DNA of 41,810 nucleotides from Limimaricola variabilis (lineage in GTDB: Bacteria; Pseudomonadota; Alphaproteobacteria; Rhodobacterales; Rhodobacteraceae). The notes below the pieces were generated by a model. The model was not told the DNA's origin. It did no database searches and worked only from the letters and a program-made list of their open reading frames with translations. The position numbers and the translations under genes are program-made. The DNA lies in the NCBI RefSeq assembly GCF_014195545.1, contig NZ_JACIBX010000021.1:1-41810 (forward strand). The letters run 5' to 3'. This document shows positions 8,450 to 17,500 of the stretch, in pieces (the stretch's first letter is position 1; every line of letters starts with the position of its first letter).

Positions 8450-9364
8450 TCAGCCGACAAGATAAGTCCGGAACCAAGCCACCATGCGCTCTTCTGCAAG
8501 CTGCGCGGCAGCCTCGTCGTAGCGCGGCGTCGTGTCGTTGTGGAACCCGTGATTTACGTCTGGGTAGATGTGCGCCTCGTAGCGCTTGTCGTTTTCTTCG
8601 AGTGCCTTCTGGAACTCCGGCCACATGGCGTTGATCCGCTGATCGAGCGCGGCAAGCTGGATCATCAGCGGCGCCTCGATCCGGGCGACTTGCGCGCTGT
8701 CGGGCGTGGCCCCGTAGAACGGCACGCCTGCGGCCATCTCCGGATAGGCGATGGCCAGCTTGTTGACGACGCCACCGCCGTAGCAGAAGCCGGTCGCGCC
8801 GATCTTGCCGTTGGTGCCGTCGAGCGACCGGAGGTATTCGAAGCCCGCAAAAAAGTCGTTGAGCAACGCCTCCCCGTCGAGGCTGCGCTGCATCTCGCGG
8901 CCCTCGTCGTCGTTGCCGGGATAGCCGCCGAGAGACGAAAGCCCGTCCGGGCCCATCGCGACGAAGCCGGCCTTGGCAAGGCGGCGGACCACGTCGCGGA
9001 TGTAGGGGTTGAGACCGCGGTTCTCGTGGACCACCAGCACTGCCGCGGGCGGCTGGTCCGGGTCGGTCCGCATGGGCCGGACCAGGTAGGCGGTGATCTC
9101 GCCGGTGCCGTTCGGGCTCGGGTAGGTGATATCCTCGCCGAAGATGTCGGGATCGTCCTCGGCCACTTGCTGGGCCAGCGCATAATCGGGCGCGAGCGTG
9201 CCAAGGATCGCGACGGCGGTCAGCCCGCCCACGGCCCACTTTCCGGCGCGGTCGAGAAACTCGCGCTTCGAGATCCTGCCGTGGGCATAGTAGTCATAGA
9301 GGTCGAGCAATTCCTGATCGAAATCGGCCGCGGTCAGGCGGCGATGAGGGGTCTGGTCATTCAT
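8450..9364 (-). CDS. Dienelactone hydrolase family protein with export signal
   Basis: A 304-residue alpha/beta hydrolase of the dienelactone hydrolase family. Recognisable elements are the conserved Glu (VVHENRGLNPYI), the nucleophile elbow GATGFCYGGG with Cys, the acid in LAALDQRINAMWP and the catalytic His in PDVNHGFHND. Residues about 30-66 (SKREFLDRAGKWAVGGL then a hydrophobic run and ALAQQ) look like an export signal of Tat type in which the twin-Arg is reduced to Lys-Arg. GGGAGA lies before the ATG. It follows the membrane cytochrome gene on the same strand. The family hydrolyses dienelactone or related esters; the real substrate is unknown, but the neighbours suggest oxidised aromatic products. 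Confidence 0.9.
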   Translation of the reverse strand: MNDQTPHRRLTAADFDQELLDLYDYYAHGRISKREFLDRAGKWAVGGLTAVAILGTLAPDYALAQQVAEDDPDIFGEDITYPSPNGTGEITAYLVRPMRTDPDQPPAAVLVVHENRGLNPYIRDVVRRLAKAGFVAMGPDGLSSLGGYPGNDDEGREMQRSLDGEALLNDFFAGFEYLRSLDGTNGKIGATGFCYGGGVVNKLAIAYPEMAAGVPFYGATPDSAQVARIEAPLMIQLAALDQRINAMWPEFQKALEENDKRYEAHIYPDVNHGFHNDTTPRYDEAAAQLAEERMVAWFRTYLVG

Positions 9365-9468
9365 GTGCTGATCTCCCTACCGGACCCGACTTCAATACCA
9401 CGGTATGGCCCTTGCAGGGGTCACGAATTGCGTCACTGTCCCGCGCATCCCGGCCATTGCGACCGGCA

Positions 9469-10074
9469 TCACATGTTGCGGCCGCGAAAACTTCGCCAGA
9501 TCTTGAGATCGGCCATGACCTTCCCGGTCGCGATCAGGACGAGGAGGCAGAGCACGGCTTTCGACACCATGCCCATCGTGCCCTCGATCAGCATCGCGTG
9601 GGCAACGGCGGTCAGAACGGCCAGGCTCACAAAGCTGGCATGACCGGCGCGCCAGGACCTGATCCCGATGCGCCGACGCGCCAGCGCGAGGCCCGCGGCC
9701 GCGAACAGCATCCACATGGAAATGACGCCGAAGGCCGAAAACGCGGTCGGCGCCGAGAAGGTGAGCGCGTCGATCATGTCGGGCGGGCTGGTGATCCAGA
9801 GGCCCGCGACGTGGACGACGACCGACAGCACGACGACGGTGCCGACGACGCGGTGGACGCGTCTTCCACGCCGCGTTGGCAGTCCCGGGAGGTAGCCCCC
9901 CACGAGCAGCGGTTGGCAAAGCATGGCGGCCAATGAGACGATCCCGGCGAAGCCCCCCACGATATAGATCGGCTGGCGCCATTGCAGAAGCGGGCTTCGC
10001 GCGGCGATCAGGATCGGCACCGACACCGCGGCCGCAAGGCAGCCCCAGATCAATATGGTTCTGGCAGGCAACAC
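9469..10074 (-). CDS. Ferric-reductase-like membrane cytochrome b protein
   Basis: A 201-residue integral membrane protein with about six hydrophobic segments. Two pairs of histidines sit 13-14 residues apart on neighbouring helices (HRVVGTVVVLSVVVH and HASFVSLAVLTAVAH), the pattern of two bis-His haems stacked across the membrane, as in ferric reductase-like and MsrQ-type domains. There is no FAD/NAD domain, so it needs an electron partner. The start is GTG at 10074, directly after the stop of the upstream gene, so translation is probably coupled. Alternatives are a cytochrome b561-like or MsrQ-like role. Confidence 0.75.
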   Translation of the reverse strand: MLPARTILIWGCLAAAVSVPILIAARSPLLQWRQPIYIVGGFAGIVSLAAMLCQPLLVGGYLPGLPTRRGRRVHRVVGTVVVLSVVVHVAGLWITSPPDMIDALTFSAPTAFSAFGVISMWMLFAAAGLALARRRIGIRSWRAGHASFVSLAVLTAVAHAMLIEGTMGMVSKAVLCLLVLIATGKVMADLKIWRSFRGRNM

Positions 10075-10079
10075 CTGCG

Positions 10080-10571
10080 TCAGGCGGGCTCGAGAACGAA
10101 ATCGGCGGACAAGGACGTGTCGCGGGCGCTGCGCATGATGGGACGCAGGAACACGGTCCTGAACTCGACGCCATCGTCATAGGCGAGATGACCGTGCGGC
10201 TGGCCGAACGCCGGGACGATCTGCGGCATCTCCAGCCGGAAGCGGCCCTCGGCGTCGGTCAAGGTGGCACCATGGCTATGCGGGTCGCGTTCGTGGCCCT
10301 CGGTGGTATGGGCCCAGATCTGGATGCGGCGCCGCGCCAGGGGCATCCCGTCGCCCGCGCGGCGAACCGTGCCCGACATCCAGAAGCCGCCACCACCGAT
10401 GCGCTCGACGATCGGCGCGCCGGGCAGATAGTTGTTGGCCCCGCCGCGCATGGTTGGCGTCGGCGCGAGCCCTGAGGCATGTCCCGGGCGGACGAGACCA
10501 GTGAGGCTCGAAACGATAATGGCACCCGATACGGCAAGCAGCCCGCGGCGCGTGAACTGGGAAGAAGGCAT
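10080..10571 (-). CDS. Tat-exported intradiol-dioxygenase-like protein
   Basis: A 163-residue protein with a twin-arginine signal (FTRRGLLAVSG) and a beta-sandwich resembling the core of intradiol ring-cleavage dioxygenases: IQIWAHTTEGHERDP, TDAEGRFRLEMPQIVP and the His-x-His in GQPHGHLAYDDG. In true enzymes iron is held by two Tyr and two His. Here the His pair is present, but the usual Tyr positions appear to be His and Phe, so classical activity is doubtful. I start at 10571 rather than further upstream because AGGA is nearby and the Tat signal then starts cleanly. It is the first gene after the AraC regulator, with the cytochrome gene 5 bp downstream. Confidence 0.72.
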   Translation of the reverse strand: MPSSQFTRRGLLAVSGAIIVSSLTGLVRPGHASGLAPTPTMRGGANNYLPGAPIVERIGGGGFWMSGTVRRAGDGMPLARRRIQIWAHTTEGHERDPHSHGATLTDAEGRFRLEMPQIVPAFGQPHGHLAYDDGVEFRTVFLRPIMRSARDTSLSADFVLEPA

Positions 10572-10710
10572 GTCGATCGTCCTCAGCGATGCTTGGCTGT
10601 CACGATACCGCAAACGAGGCCGCCGTGCTTCTGTCATGAGCGTTTCCATCGCGTATGACTCGCACATCCGCATGAGCTTGGTTCTCGGCGGTGCAAGGAG
10701 GTTGTCGGCA

Positions 10711-11820
10711 TCAGACCGCGACCCGGTTGGCTTCGTCACGCCATTTCGCCGGAGAGGCGCCGACGACCTTCTTGAAAGCCCGGCTGAAGGCCGCCTCGGA
10801 CTCATACCCCACTTCTTTTCCCACCGCGGCGACCTTCAAGGAGTTGTCCGCAAGGAGGCGTGCGGCAATCTGCATTCGCCAAAGCGTGAGATACTGCATC
10901 GGAGCCTGACCGATCAGATGCGAGAAACGCGCAGCCAGTGCCGATCGAGACATGCCCGCCTCCTGGGCCAGTTGCTTGAGTGTCCAGGGGCGCGCTGGGG
11001 CATCGTGGAGCAAGGTCAGGACCTTGCCGATCGAGGGGTCCTTCAGACCCGATAGCCAGCCGGTCTCATGCGCCGGCAAGGCTTCGAGGCACAGGCGGAC
11101 CACTTCCACGAAGATCAACTCGCTTAGCCTGAGGCGGATGGACTCGCTCCCGATCTGGGGCCGACAGGCGTCCGAGAGCGTCAGGTCTATCAGTTCTCCG
11201 AGCAGATCCTGCCTTTGTGACTTTGAGCGCCTTATCCGAAGCAGACGGGGAAGCGCGGCAAGCAGCGGATTGAAGGGGAGCATGTCACAGCCCAGGAAAC
11301 CGCAGATGTATTCGGCCCCTCCGGGCCCGCCGCCACCCTCGCGGGTGACAAACGGCAGCTTGCCAGCCATCCACTCGCGGAAGAAGGCAATTGTCGCCTC
11401 TTGGTCGTATTCCGGGCGCTGTCCCGGCGCGCTGAGCAGTGAATATGGCTCGCCATGAGAAAGAACGAGGATGTCGCCGGCTTCGAACGGCGTGGAGGCG
11501 ACCTCCGGAACCTCGACCCAGCCCGAACCATTCAAGATGATGTGGTATGAGATCAGGTGCTGCGCACGCGGCAGGATGATGGAAGAGTAGTCGCGTGCTC
11601 GAGGCACCGCCACGCCCCACGGAGACGACGCCTCCACGAGGTGGAAGACCGCACCGGTAAGTTTGACCACCCTCAAGACATCGGACAGGGGATCGGTGGC
11701 CGAGGTCTGGCAGAGAAACGGAACCTCGGCCGTGTCCGGCCGCGTATCCCCGGACAGTTCGAGCAGCATCATGGACGATCCAGCAAGGGATATGGATGTC
11801 CGGTGATGGGTCTGCGCCAT
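10711..11820 (-). CDS. AraC-family regulator with cupin sensor domain
   Basis: A 369-residue regulator with an N-terminal cupin_6-type sensing domain (DPLSDVLRVVKLTGAVF near residue 43, then SYHIILNGSGWVEV and FEAGDILVLSHGEPY) and a C-terminal pair of AraC helix-turn-helix motifs (PWTLKQLAQEAGMSRSALAARF, then GKEVGYESEAAFSRAFKKV). The N-terminal extension before DPLSD is longer than usual; ATGs at 11772 and 11769 are alternative starts. It sits at the head of the dioxygenase-like/cytochrome/hydrolase series and is divergent from a methyltransferase, so it probably controls one or both. A perfect palindrome lies right at its start. Confidence 0.9.
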   Translation of the reverse strand: MAQTHHRTSISLAGSSMMLLELSGDTRPDTAEVPFLCQTSATDPLSDVLRVVKLTGAVFHLVEASSPWGVAVPRARDYSSIILPRAQHLISYHIILNGSGWVEVPEVASTPFEAGDILVLSHGEPYSLLSAPGQRPEYDQEATIAFFREWMAGKLPFVTREGGGGPGGAEYICGFLGCDMLPFNPLLAALPRLLRIRRSKSQRQDLLGELIDLTLSDACRPQIGSESIRLRLSELIFVEVVRLCLEALPAHETGWLSGLKDPSIGKVLTLLHDAPARPWTLKQLAQEAGMSRSALAARFSHLIGQAPMQYLTLWRMQIAARLLADNSLKVAAVGKEVGYESEAAFSRAFKKVVGASPAKWRDEANRVAV

Positions 11821-11822
11821 GC

Positions 11823-11838
11823 CTCAGGATATCCTGAG
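11823..11838. promoter_or_regulatory. Perfect 16-bp palindrome between divergent genes
   Basis: CTCAGGATATCCTGAG is a perfect dyad lying 2 bp upstream of the AraC-type gene start and about 54 bp upstream of the methyltransferase start. The position suits an operator for autoregulation and control of the divergent gene. AraC proteins more often bind direct repeats, so another dimeric factor is possible. Confidence 0.5.
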
Positions 11839-11891
11839 CAGAGGGGCAGAGCCAGTTGTTCTGCCGCGCCGTGCAACGCAGGGAGGCGACG

Positions 11892-12683
11892 ATGGATGTC
11901 CAGGACAAAGCGCGTGATCCGGCTGACGTCTACGATGAGCAATTCGTGCCAGCCCTTTTTGCACCATGGGGCCCAGTGGTTGCCGCCGAAGCTGGTGTTC
12001 GAAAGGGTGATCGAGTTCTCGACGTGGCCTGTGGCACGGGCGCACTGACGCTGGCCGTATCAAAGATTGTCGGCCCATCAGGCAAGGTCGTTGGGCTGGA
12101 TGCAAACCCGGACATGCTCGCAGTCGCGCGCCGCAAGCCGGAGGAGATCGAATGGCGGGAAGGAATGGCCGAAGCGCTGCCCTTCGCGGACAACAGTTTC
12201 GATGCGGTCGTCAGCCAGTTCGGCTTCATGTTCTTCGACGACAAGCCGAAAGCGCTTGTCGAGATGATCCGCGTTCTGAAACCGGGCGGCCGACTGGCAG
12301 TCGCGGTCTGCGATGCCGTCGAGAACTCACCCGGCTACGATGCCTTTGCGCTGCTGCTCGACCGGCTGTTCGGCAGGGCAGTCGGCGATGCCTTCCGTGC
12401 CCCCTTCAGCCTCGGCGATGCCAGCCTGTTGCGGGCAATCTGTAGCGAGGCGGGTTTTGGGGACGCCGATATTGTCCGGCGCACCGGAAAGGTTCGATTC
12501 AAATCGATCGATTGCTTGGTATCGACCGAGCGCGCCTGCGTATGGACGCTTGGCGGTGTGTTGACGGACGAGCAGTTCGATCGGCTCCTCCGTGAAGCCA
12601 AGACCGCCCTGGAGCCCTTCACTGTCGATGGCAAGATGATCGAATTCGATATGCCGGCGCTCATCATGAAGGCACAGAAGTAG
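11892..12683 (+). CDS. Class I SAM-dependent methyltransferase
   Basis: A 263-residue methyltransferase of the UbiE/Methyltransf_11 type. Motif I is VLDVACGTGALT, followed by VVGLDANPDMLAVAR (acidic end of beta 2), WREGMAEALPFADNSFDAV (motif II) and VLKPGGRLAVAV (motif III). The start at 11892 is supported by GGGAGG 6 nt upstream; the ATG at 11856 adds 12 unconserved residues. It is divergent from the AraC gene. The C-terminal part (SIDCLVSTERACVWTLGG) does not reveal the acceptor; small-molecule O-, N- or C-methylation are all possible. Confidence 0.88.
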   Translation: MDVQDKARDPADVYDEQFVPALFAPWGPVVAAEAGVRKGDRVLDVACGTGALTLAVSKIVGPSGKVVGLDANPDMLAVARRKPEEIEWREGMAEALPFADNSFDAVVSQFGFMFFDDKPKALVEMIRVLKPGGRLAVAVCDAVENSPGYDAFALLLDRLFGRAVGDAFRAPFSLGDASLLRAICSEAGFGDADIVRRTGKVRFKSIDCLVSTERACVWTLGGVLTDEQFDRLLREAKTALEPFTVDGKMIEFDMPALIMKAQK

Positions 12684-12806
12684 CTGACGTAGTGCCTTGG
12701 CTCGGGCAGGCTCGGAGTAAACGTGGGCTCACGCGCTACGTTTTTCTAATGGCAGGTTTTGATCAGCCGCGCTGCGGCAGCATCGAGGTGATGAATGGCC
12801 GGTTTG

Positions 12807-12836
12807 GGCGGTGGGCTCAACGGATCGACGCAACAC
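12807..12836 (+). repeat. IS30 left inverted repeat
   Basis: This 30-bp repeat matches the reverse complement of 14010-14039 without mismatch. It lies 31 bp upstream of the transposase start. Confidence 0.85.
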
Positions 12837-12867
12837 TTCAATCTTGAAGCCGAGATGGAGTGTGGAG

Positions 12868-14029
12868 ATGAAACAACGGCGGCGGATCTACTACACGGCC
12901 ACTCAACGCGCTGAGATTTGGGATCGATGGCGGCGCGGCGAGTCCATGAGCTCGATCGGACGCGGATTTGATCGGCAGTCCTCGTCGATTTTTTCCGTGT
13001 TGTCTCCCACTGGGGGCATCCGTCCGACGGACAGGAAGCGCTCGAGATCGGCTCTCAGCTTGAATGAACGGGAGGAGATTTCCCGAGGACTCAGCACAGG
13101 GCATTCGATGCGGGTCATCGCGGCTCAGCTTGGCCGGGCGCCTTCGACGATCAGTCGGGAAGTCAGTCGTAATGGAGGATCTGACAGCTACAGGGCCGCG
13201 CGGTCAGATCAGGCCGCTTGGGACCGTGCCCTGCGCCCCAAGATCTGCAAGCTGGCTTGCCACCCGAGCTTGAGCCGGACAGTCTCGCAGAAGCTCCGCC
13301 GAAAATGGTCGCCAGAGCAGATCGCCGGTTGGCTCAAGCGGATGTTTCCAGACGAAGAGCAGCGCCGAGTGTCACACGAGACGATCTACAGAAGCCTGTT
13401 CATTCAAGCTCGTGGCGTGCTGAAGAAGGAATTGCTTGGGCATCTCCGGGCCAAGCGCACGATCCGCCGGTCCCGGCATGCCAGCCTGAAACGCAACGGT
13501 CTTGGACAAGTGACCAACGCGGTGTCGATCCGCGAGAGGCCAGCGACGGTGGAGGATCGCGCGGTCCCGGGCCACTGGGAAGGAGATCTCATCGGCGGTT
13601 CGAACAACAGCTACATCGCAACGCTGGTCGAGCGTCAGTCGCGCTACGTGATGCTGATCAAGGTCGCCAACAAAGACACCGAAAGCGTCGTGTCGGCGCT
13701 GATCAAGCAGGCGCAGAAAATGCCCCGTGAACTGTATAGATCTCTGACCTGGGACCGCGGAAAAGAACTCGCTGACCATCAGCGCCTTACCATGGCCACC
13801 CAAATCGACGTGTATTTCTGTGACCCCCGAAGCCCTTGGCAGCGGGGGAACCAACGAGAACACGAACCGGCTGCTGAGACAGTATTTCGCCCGCGGGACC
13901 GATCTGTCCCGATATAGCCAAGCGAAATTGAGCGCCGTTGCGCGGCAGCTTAATGAAAGACCCCGCAAGACGCTTATGTATCAAACGCCTGCGGAGAAGT
14001 TTGCGGAGTGTGTTGCGTCGATCCGTTGA
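12868..14029 (+). pseudogene. IS30 transposase, frameshifted
   Basis: The frame from ATG 12868 encodes the N-terminal helix-turn-helix region (STGHSMRVIAAQLGRAPSTI) and the DDE core, including GHWEGDLIGG and LTWDRGKELADH. At 13844-13848 a run of five G shifts the frame: reading continues as VPI-stop at 13917 instead of the conserved NENTNRLLRQYFARGTD, which is intact in the next frame through to the stop at 14029. Removing one G restores a full-length protein of about 386 residues. The change lies after the second catalytic Asp but before the Glu of NENTNR, so the product as written is inactive. A homopolymer sequencing error would give the same picture. Confidence 0.85.
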
Positions 14030-14039
14030 GCCCACCGCC
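14010..14039 (-). repeat. IS30 right inverted repeat
   Basis: Perfect inverted match to 12807-12836; the transposase stop codon lies within it. Confidence 0.85.
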
Positions 14040-14582
14040 GGAAGCGGTCGCAGCAGAGAAGGGCGGGAATAGACCCCGTCATTCCGGGCGGACTACGAAC
14101 ATTCGCTGGGTCACACCGGAGCGGCAGATCTGCGCATGCTCGGCTGCAAAGTCCCTATCAACGGTGGCGCGATCTCTTTCTCCACGTAAGTCGCGTCATT
14201 CTCCTCCGAGGCTTAATCGCCTTGCTGGTTTCAACGATCTGACCTCGCGCTGACCAGCTCGGGTCGCCACTTTTTCACCGCAGTTCGGAGCCCTGAGATT
14301 CGGGTTCGGCCGCTGTGACTGTGCTGCACAGGCGGCACAAACCAGCGCTTCAATTCCATCTGTTTCCAGATAGTTAACTAGATCCGCTGGTTTTGCGCTC
14401 TTATGGGGTGGGAATGGGGCGATTTCTGGACCACGCGCTGCGGTCGCCCTACCAATGACACAATCACGCCACGGGGCACGGCCCGCAGAATGCGGGACTG
14501 CCTCCGATGAAGAGCTTTCTCTTCGCCGGGGATGGGATCGGTCCGGTGGCGTGGTTCGCAGGAATTGGTCCGGTGATCCCTC
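14040..14582. other. Intergenic region upstream of the polysaccharide pair
   Basis: No protein-like frame is visible. It contains a 10-bp palindrome TAGTTAACTA in a relatively AT-rich patch near 14375 and a short hairpin (CTGTG...CACAG) near 14320. It presumably carries the promoter of the large polysaccharide gene. Confidence 0.4.
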
Positions 14583-17500
14583 ATGCCTCAGCGCACCCCA
14601 GATTTCGTGGTTCCCCGTGTCTTGCGCGGCTTGCCCGCCGGCGTATTTGCGGACCCGCGTGCTCGACGGTATGGGCGCCTGCGGTTGGGGCTAATGTTCG
14701 CCTCGGGGCTTCTTGCGGCTTGGGCCACACTGTTCTTCATCGAGATCTGGCATGATGGCCACTTAACGCCCGTCACAGCTCCTAAAGAGGAAGGCATCCT
14801 TTCCCCCGGTCTGGGCGCGCATAAGCATCTACACGGGCTCGAACCCCCGGGACCGCACGGGGCTCAGGTGCTCCTGCCAGCCGGAAACATGCCTAACATA
14901 GCTTGCCCGGCACCCGATGCCGCTCGCCGCCGCCCGGTCTTTGCTTTCGCGCCCTCGTCCTCCCAGCATGCGCCCTTCTCGCTGCGGCAAGATTGCGGGC
15001 TGATCGATGTCTTGCTGCCCGAATGGGCCACGCTCGCAGCGCCTCACGGGGGCGCGCAGCTCGACATGGAAACGGCGGCTGCGCGCATGCCCATCGTTCA
15101 GGCCACCCGAAAGGGCATTGCCACCTGGCCGGTGGTGAACGTGACTCCGGACTATCTTGCAGTGCTCGCGACGACCCCGTCTCGGCTCGAGACCGAGTTC
15201 GAGGCGCTGCAGGCAGTAGCCCTGAAGCATGATTGGCCGGGATACTGCCTCGATTTCAGTGCCTTGGTGGGCACGCCTCTGGCTGACCGCGTGGCTCTCC
15301 TGCGGGACTGGATGCAGCGAAGCCGTGCAAGCGACATGGAGCGCTGCGCCATCTTTCCGGCAGGGACGGAAGCAGAGCTGTTGCAGGCCGCCGGACGTGT
15401 CGCGGAGCATGTCATCGCCAAGGGTTTCGTCGAGCCTTGGATCGGGACCGCGCCGAGCCCGCTCGCGGCGCGCGACTGGTTTGCCGGTGAGGTGGATCGT
15501 GTGCAGGGGCTTGTACCCGAAGACCGGCTGGTGCTGGCTCTGGGAACGGGCGCCGTGCTGTGGCATCCGCAGATGGCTCTACCGGAGCGGGTCGGTTTCG
15601 CGCATGCGGTGACCGAGCTTTCGCTCGCGGATGGCGAGATGGCGTTCAGCCGCGAGAGCGGCAACAGTTACGCGAGCTGGCGGGACGAAACAGGAGGGCG
15701 GGTGCGCGCCTGGTTTCTCGATCTCGCTTCCTTCGACAGCCAGCTTCGAGCTTTGAAAGCTCGCCCCATTGCGGGGGTCGCGGTGTGGGGCGCGGGGCTC
15801 GAGGATCCGGCGATCTGGCCACGCCTTGCCGGCGCTACGGATGAGGCGCTGAGCGGCGTGTCCTTTGACAGCTACGTCCATCAGCTGGGCGCGGGTCCCT
15901 TCGTGCGCCCCGGTCCGGCCGGTGTGACAGGGCTGCGCCATATCACCCGCGATCCGAGAAATGATGAGATCACGGGGTTCGACTACGAGATCACGCCGCG
16001 CGCAGCGCTTGTCGAACTCTATGGTCGGGGTCGCCCTGACCAAATCGTCCTCACTTTCGATGACGGGCCGGATCCCGAATACACTCCCGCCATTCTCGAT
16101 GTTCTGGCTGCGAAGGATGTGCCTGCCTCGTTCTTTGTACTGGGTCAGCGCGTCGCTCAATCGCCGCAGATCCTCCGTCGAATGCTGAAGGAGGGCCACG
16201 AGATCGGGTCGCATAGCTACTGGCATCCAAAGATGGACGCGATCTCGGAAGCCAGAGCCCGGCTCGAGATCAACTCGACACAGCTCGCGATCGGCACCGC
16301 GAGCGGCGTCTCGGCACGGCTCTACCGCGAGCCCTATATGCGCAGCGGCGGTCCGATCCATCCCGCCGAGCTCGACACGCTGCGTCCGCTGCACGAGGCC
16401 GGCTACGTCATCGCCGGCATGGAAGTGGTGCCTTGGGACTGGAAGGCAGAGTCCCCCGAGGCGCTCGCCAATACGGTTATCACGCAGATTGCCGAAGGGG
16501 CGGGCAGCGTCGTGCTTCTGCATGACAGCGGGGGAGATCAGAGCGCTACCGTGGAGGCGGTCCCACTGATCATCGAGCAGCTGCGCGCTCAAGGTTACGA
16601 GTTCACCACCCTGGCGGGCCTGCTGGATGTGCCGAGCTACACGCTGATGCCGGCCGCGCCGGCGCTTGCACAGTCCTTCCACCGTTTCTCTTTTCAACTG
16701 ATCGGCAATGGCTGGACGCTTCTGGCATTCGGCTTCTGGGCGACCTTCGTGATCGGCGCAGGGCGCTCGGTCTTCCTGCTGGCCGCGGCGCGGCTACGGC
16801 AGCGCCACGTGGCACCGCTGCTGTCGGGCCGAGACAGCCCCACCGTGGCGGTGGTCATCCCCGCCTATAACGAGGCAAAGGTCATCTCCGCATGCATCCG
16901 GAGCGCTCTGCGCAGTGCCTATGACTACCTCGAGGTCATCGTCGTGGATGATGGCTCGACCGACGGTACCGCCGAGATCGCAAGGGCAATGTGCGAGGAT
17001 CCGCGGCTGCGGGTCATCCGCCAAGCCAATGGTGGCAAGGCCAGTGCGCTCAATACCGCGCTTGCCGAAAGCGAGGCCGAGATCTTCGTCTGCCTTGATG
17101 CCGACAGCCAGATCAACCCGCATGCCGTGGCTCGGCTGGTGCGGCACTTCGCGAACCCGGAGGTGGGTGCCGTCGCCGGCAAGGTGGTGGTGGGCAACCG
17201 CACTGGATGGCTCACCAAGCTGCAGGCGCTCGAATACATCACCGCGCAAGGCGTTGAGCGCCGCGCGCGCGAGTGCTTCAATGCCATCCCGGTCGTGCCG
17301 GGCGCGCTCGGCGCCTGGCGCGCGACGGCCGTGCTCGAAGCAGGGATCTACTCATCCGAGACGTTGGCCGAAGATGCCGATTTGACGATGTCGGTAATCC
17401 GCTCGGGCTACCGGGTGATCTATGACGAAACGGCCGTCGTCACCACCGAGGCACCGTGCCGCCTGTCGCAGCTCATGACCCAGCGGCTGCGCTGGTCGCT

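Larger units (their letters stand above)
12807..14039 (+). mobile_element. IS30-family insertion sequence
   Basis: A 1.23-kb element bounded by 30-bp perfect inverted repeats (12807-12836 and 14010-14039, outer end GGCGGTGGGCTCAACGG). It holds one transposase gene whose stop lies inside the right repeat, as in other IS30 members. I cannot fix the exact outer ends by a few bases, and no clear target duplication is visible, so the borders are approximate. Confidence 0.85.

Noticed and set aside
8378-9643. 421-codon plus-strand frame opposite the dienelactone hydrolase
   Set aside because: Antisense shadow in GC-rich DNA; the minus-strand hydrolase has all catalytic residues.
15579-16697. 372-codon minus-strand frame inside the polysaccharide gene
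   Set aside because: It lies antisense to the deacetylase domain, whose motifs are complete on the plus strand.
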